From Acerihabitans arboris (lineage in GTDB: Bacteria > Pseudomonadota > Gammaproteobacteria > Enterobacterales > Enterobacteriaceae), in the NCBI RefSeq assembly GCF_010131535.1, contig NZ_WUBS01000007.1, positions 186,001 through 250,000 of the forward strand: DNA of 64,000 bases. The letters run 5' to 3'. Shown piece after piece: positions 61,645-64,000 of the stretch; position 1 is the stretch's first letter, and each line of letters starts with the position of its first letter. The translations under genes and the position numbers were made by a program. The notes under the pieces were generated by a model that was not told the origin of the DNA, made no database searches, and worked only from the letters and a program-made list of their open reading frames with translations.

Positions 61645-62161
61645 CCAGCAAACCCTCGATTTTATCGGTAAGTTCTTCCTGGCCATGCCGTCGCGATCGC
61701 GCGCAGGCGTGGGCGGGCTGGTCGCACAGCAAACACGGCCTCCCCGGCCGGTCAAGGGAGCGGCGGCCGATAACGCCTACGTCCGGTGAAAACACATCGA
61801 TATCCCACAGGCGCCCGAGAGCATGTTCCTGCTCCAGCGCCACCGTGGCGGCCTTGATTTCAACGGCGGCGTGATCCACCGCCCAGAAGGCCTCCGGCCC
61901 GGTATCGGGCCAAAAGACCGCCCGTTCCAGCACTGGCCAGCCGCGCGCGCGCAGCAGCGCGTCGCAGGCCGCCAGGGCGGCGCGCATCGACCGCCGGTAG
62001 CGGGCCGAATCCTTCACCGGCCCCGGCGTGACCAGCGTCAGCGAGATCAGCGGCCGGCGGTGCCGGGTAAGCCAGTCCACCTGGCGCGCGGCGCGCAGAT
62101 CCCTGGCCGCCAGCAGTTCCTCAAGCGAAACGGCAAACTGCAGTGAATCGGTTACGGTCAT
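61622..62161 (-). CDS. citX: CitX, apo-citrate lyase phosphoribosyl-dephospho-CoA transferase
   Basis: Attaches the prosthetic group to the lyase acyl carrier subunit. The 179-residue product carries family segments EELLAARDLRAARQ, LISLTLVTPGPVKDS, LWDIDVFSPDVGVIGRRSL and RPCLLCDQPAHACARSRRH. It starts immediately after the citF stop without overlap, and its end overlaps citG by 23 bp. Confidence 0.92.
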   Translation of the reverse strand: MTVTDSLQFAVSLEELLAARDLRAARQVDWLTRHRRPLISLTLVTPGPVKDSARYRRSMRAALAACDALLRARGWPVLERAVFWPDTGPEAFWAVDHAAVEIKAATVALEQEHALGRLWDIDVFSPDVGVIGRRSLDRPGRPCLLCDQPAHACARSRRHGQEELTDKIEGLLDGYFARR

Positions 62162-63688
62162 TTAGCTGTCCTCTTTAACCTGGCGCACCACGTCGATCAC
62201 GCTGCCGTCGCGATAGCGGATAACGCCGACAATCCGCTGAGTGAACTCGATGGCCTTCGGCTCGCCGGTCAACGCCACCGCCCGTTGATAAAGCTGCTCG
62301 ATATCCATGACCTCAAGACCGGCCGCCGCCAGGCGTTGGCGCACCTCGGGGCGCGCCGGGTTCACGGCGATGCCCTGATCGGTCACCAGAACGTCGATGC
62401 TCTCGCCCGGGGTGACCAGGGTCGTGACCCGGCGAACCACGGTGGGGATCCGGCTGCGCGTCAGCGGCGCCACCACGATGGTCAGGTTGGCGGCGGCGGC
62501 CACGTCGCAATGCCCGCCGGACGCGCCGCGCATCACGCCGTCGGAACCGGTTATCACGTTGACATTAAAATCCAGGTCGATTTCCAGGGCGCTTAAGATC
62601 ACGATATCCAGCTGGTCGCAGCAGGCGGCCTTGGCGCCGGGGTTGGCATAGACGCTGGTGGAAATCTCGATATGGTTGACGTTGTGCTCAAGCGACGCCG
62701 CCGCCTGGCCGTCGAAGGATTGGGTGTCCAGCAGCCTGGCAATCAGGCCCTTTTCATGCAGATCGACGATACTGCCGGTAATGCCGCCCAGCGCAAACCG
62801 CGCCGCGATGCCGTGACGCTCCATTTTCTGCGCCAGGAAGCGGGTGCAGGCGGTGGAGGACGCGCCGGAGCCGGTCTGGAGGGAAAAGCCATCGACAAAA
62901 TAACCGGAGTGCTCGATGACGTCGGCGGCGGTGCGGGCAATCATCAGCTCGCGCGGATTGCTGGTAACCCGCGCCGCGCCGACGCTGATTTTGGCCGGAT
63001 CGCCCACCTGGTCCACCCTGACGATATAATCCACCTGATCCTGTACCAGGCTGGCCGGCATATTGGGAAAGGGTACCAGCGCCTCGGTCAACAGCACCAC
63101 CTTGCGGGCAAACTGCGCATCCACCATGGCATATCCCAGCGAACCGCAGCAGGATGTGCCGTGGGTGCCGTTGGCATTGCCGAACTCGTCGCTGCACGGC
63201 ACGCCGAGAAACGCCACGTCGATCTTCAGTTCACCGTCCTGCAACAGTTTCACCCGGCCGCCGTGGGAATGGATCTGCACCGGTTCTTCCATCAGGCCAT
63301 GGGAAATGGCGTCGGCCAGCTTACCGCGCATGCCGGACGTATAGATTTTGGTGATAACGCCGGCGCGGATCGGCTCTATCAGCGCGTCGTTGCAGCTCAT
63401 CAGCGAGCTGGAGGCCAGCGTCAGGTTTTTAAATCCCAGGCGGGCGAGCGTTTCCACCACCCGGTTGATCACCATATCGCCTTCGCGAAAGGCATGATGG
63501 AAAGAGAGTGTCATGCCGTCTTGCAGGCCGCTGCGCTCGATGGCCTGTTCCAGGCTGTCGCACAGCTTGCGCTGGTATTTGGCCTGGCCGTCGGCCAGCC
63601 AGGGCGTAATGCTGTTGGCATGGCTAAACGGCGCCAGCTGCCGCAAATGGCGGTACTGCGCCAGTAGATCGTCTGTTACGTTACTCAT
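62162..63688 (-). CDS. citF: CitF, citrate lyase alpha subunit (citrate:acetyl-ACP transferase)
   Basis: The 508-residue product is collinear with E. coli CitF: ERSGLQDGMTLSFHHAFREGD, NLTLASSSLMSC, PVQIHSHGGRVKLLQ, LGGITGSIVDLHEKGLI, VNVITGSDGVMRGASGGH and a VVRQVKE-like end. It exchanges acetyl for citrate on the acyl carrier subunit. Full length. The downstream accessory genes are directly linked, so citrate lyase appears functional. Confidence 0.96.
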   Translation of the reverse strand: MSNVTDDLLAQYRHLRQLAPFSHANSITPWLADGQAKYQRKLCDSLEQAIERSGLQDGMTLSFHHAFREGDMVINRVVETLARLGFKNLTLASSSLMSCNDALIEPIRAGVITKIYTSGMRGKLADAISHGLMEEPVQIHSHGGRVKLLQDGELKIDVAFLGVPCSDEFGNANGTHGTSCCGSLGYAMVDAQFARKVVLLTEALVPFPNMPASLVQDQVDYIVRVDQVGDPAKISVGAARVTSNPRELMIARTAADVIEHSGYFVDGFSLQTGSGASSTACTRFLAQKMERHGIAARFALGGITGSIVDLHEKGLIARLLDTQSFDGQAAASLEHNVNHIEISTSVYANPGAKAACCDQLDIVILSALEIDLDFNVNVITGSDGVMRGASGGHCDVAAAANLTIVVAPLTRSRIPTVVRRVTTLVTPGESIDVLVTDQGIAVNPARPEVRQRLAAAGLEVMDIEQLYQRAVALTGEPKAIEFTQRIVGVIRYRDGSVIDVVRQVKEDS

Positions 63689-63723
63689 TACGTATTCCTG
63701 TCATTCGGTTAACGTGAAAACCC

Positions 63724-64000
63724 TTACCGACGCACACCGGAAGCCCGGGCGCGCTCCAACACCACCTGGGCATGATTGATAATCGGGCCGTCAATCATCT
63801 TGCCGTTGAGCGAGATCACGCCCAATCCGTTGCGTTCGCCCTCTTCGGCGGCCAAAATCACGCGTTCGGCATAATCCACCGCTTCCTGGGTGGGCGCGTA
63901 GGCGTTATGCAACAGCTCAATCTGGCGCGGATTGATCAGCGATTTGCCGTTAAAGCCCATTTTGCGCACCAGCTCGACTTCGCGCAGGAAACCGGCATCG
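63724..64000 (-). CDS. citE: CitE, citrate lyase beta subunit, 5' part outside window
   Basis: The C-terminal ~91 residues are present; the frame stays open to the window edge. [29 protein letters not shown] and [16 protein letters not shown] are typical of CitE (citryl-ACP lyase). It cleaves citryl-ACP to oxaloacetate and acetyl-ACP. citF starts 35 bp after its stop. citD and citC would be expected beyond the window edge. Confidence 0.93.
   Translation of the reverse strand, partial: DAGFLREVELVRKMGFNGKSLINPRQIELLHNAYAPTQEAVDYAERVILAAEEGERNGLGVISLNGKMIDGPIINHAQVVLERARASGVRR

Noticed and set aside
62672-63667. 331-codon plus-strand frame opposite citF
   Set aside because: It is a shadow of citF in a GC-rich region, with His/Gln/Arg/Gly-biased composition.
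1-64000. CRISPR arrays, tRNA or rRNA genes, insertion sequences, prophage genes
   Set aside because: I saw no regularly spaced repeats, no tRNA-like cloverleaf with conserved arms, no transposase and no phage proteins.

Overview
The window is a high-GC enterobacterial chromosome segment. Pta, AscG-like, Ada and citrate lyase proteins closely resemble enteric homologues. An Erwinia/Pectobacterium/Brenneria-type Hrp type III secretion locus points to a plant- or invertebrate-associated member of Enterobacterales. The species cannot be named from the sequence alone. No rRNA, tRNA, CRISPR array, integrase or insertion sequence was recognised.

Layout. (1) 1-16.2 kb: one half of an Hrp/Hrc1 secretion cluster. 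A truncated effector- or translocator-like gene is followed by hrcU-T-S-R-Q, hrpP-O, hrcN, hrpQ, hrcV and hrpJ, all on the minus strand. Divergent from these are the ECF sigma factor gene hrpL and the two-component pair hrpX-hrpY. hrpL has a textbook sigma-54 site, hrpJ has an HrpL-type hrp box, and a second well-formed hrp box lies just downstream of hrpY and points back into it. hrpS, hrpA, hrcJ and hrcC are not in the window. (2) 16.2-21.3 kb: a compact five-gene minus-strand operon with a sialidase-fold protein, a class III aminotransferase, a zinc alcohol dehydrogenase, a CMP-Kdo synthetase and an SIS-only arabinose-5-phosphate isomerase. I read this as a candidate pathway for making and activating a modified (possibly 8-amino) Kdo. 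It is the most interesting system here. (3) 22-25.8 kb: a LacI regulator, a hexarate-type MFS transporter and an L-talarate/galactarate-type dehydratase, with two identical 16-bp operators. (4) 25.9-28.3 kb: a Crp/Fnr regulator diverging from cupin, methyltransferase and DUF488 genes around a Fur-type box. (5) 28.3-33.8 kb: a split SsuABC/NrtABC-type transporter, an AhpD-like protein and an MHS-type MFS transporter.

(6) 34-42.8 kb: a GntR regulator followed by a second SsuABC-type transporter, a quinone-oxidoreductase-like enzyme, a hotdog thioesterase, a glyoxalase-fold protein, an acyl-CoA ligase and a gamma-glutamyltransferase-like enzyme. This looks like uptake and CoA-dependent catabolism of an unidentified compound. 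(7) 42.9-48.6 kb: orphan DppA-like and OppA-like binding proteins, a zeta-type kinase with a Phd-type antitoxin, sodC and a tiny DUF3309 membrane protein. (8) 48.7-55.7 kb: pta without ackA, then a beta-glucoside PTS (IIB, IIC, IIA), a GH1 6-phospho-beta-glucosidase and a convergent AscG-like repressor, with a double operator upstream. (9) 55.9-59.8 kb: glutathione peroxidase, PPK2, a Cof-type phosphatase and Ada. (10) 59.9-64 kb: an alpha/beta hydrolase followed, on the same minus strand, by citG, citX, citF and a partial citE of the citrate lyase operon.

A theme across unrelated genes is in-frame low-complexity or repeat insertion: HrcQ, the HrpX dimerisation domain, the aminotransferase, the CitG N-terminus and the hydrolase N-terminus.
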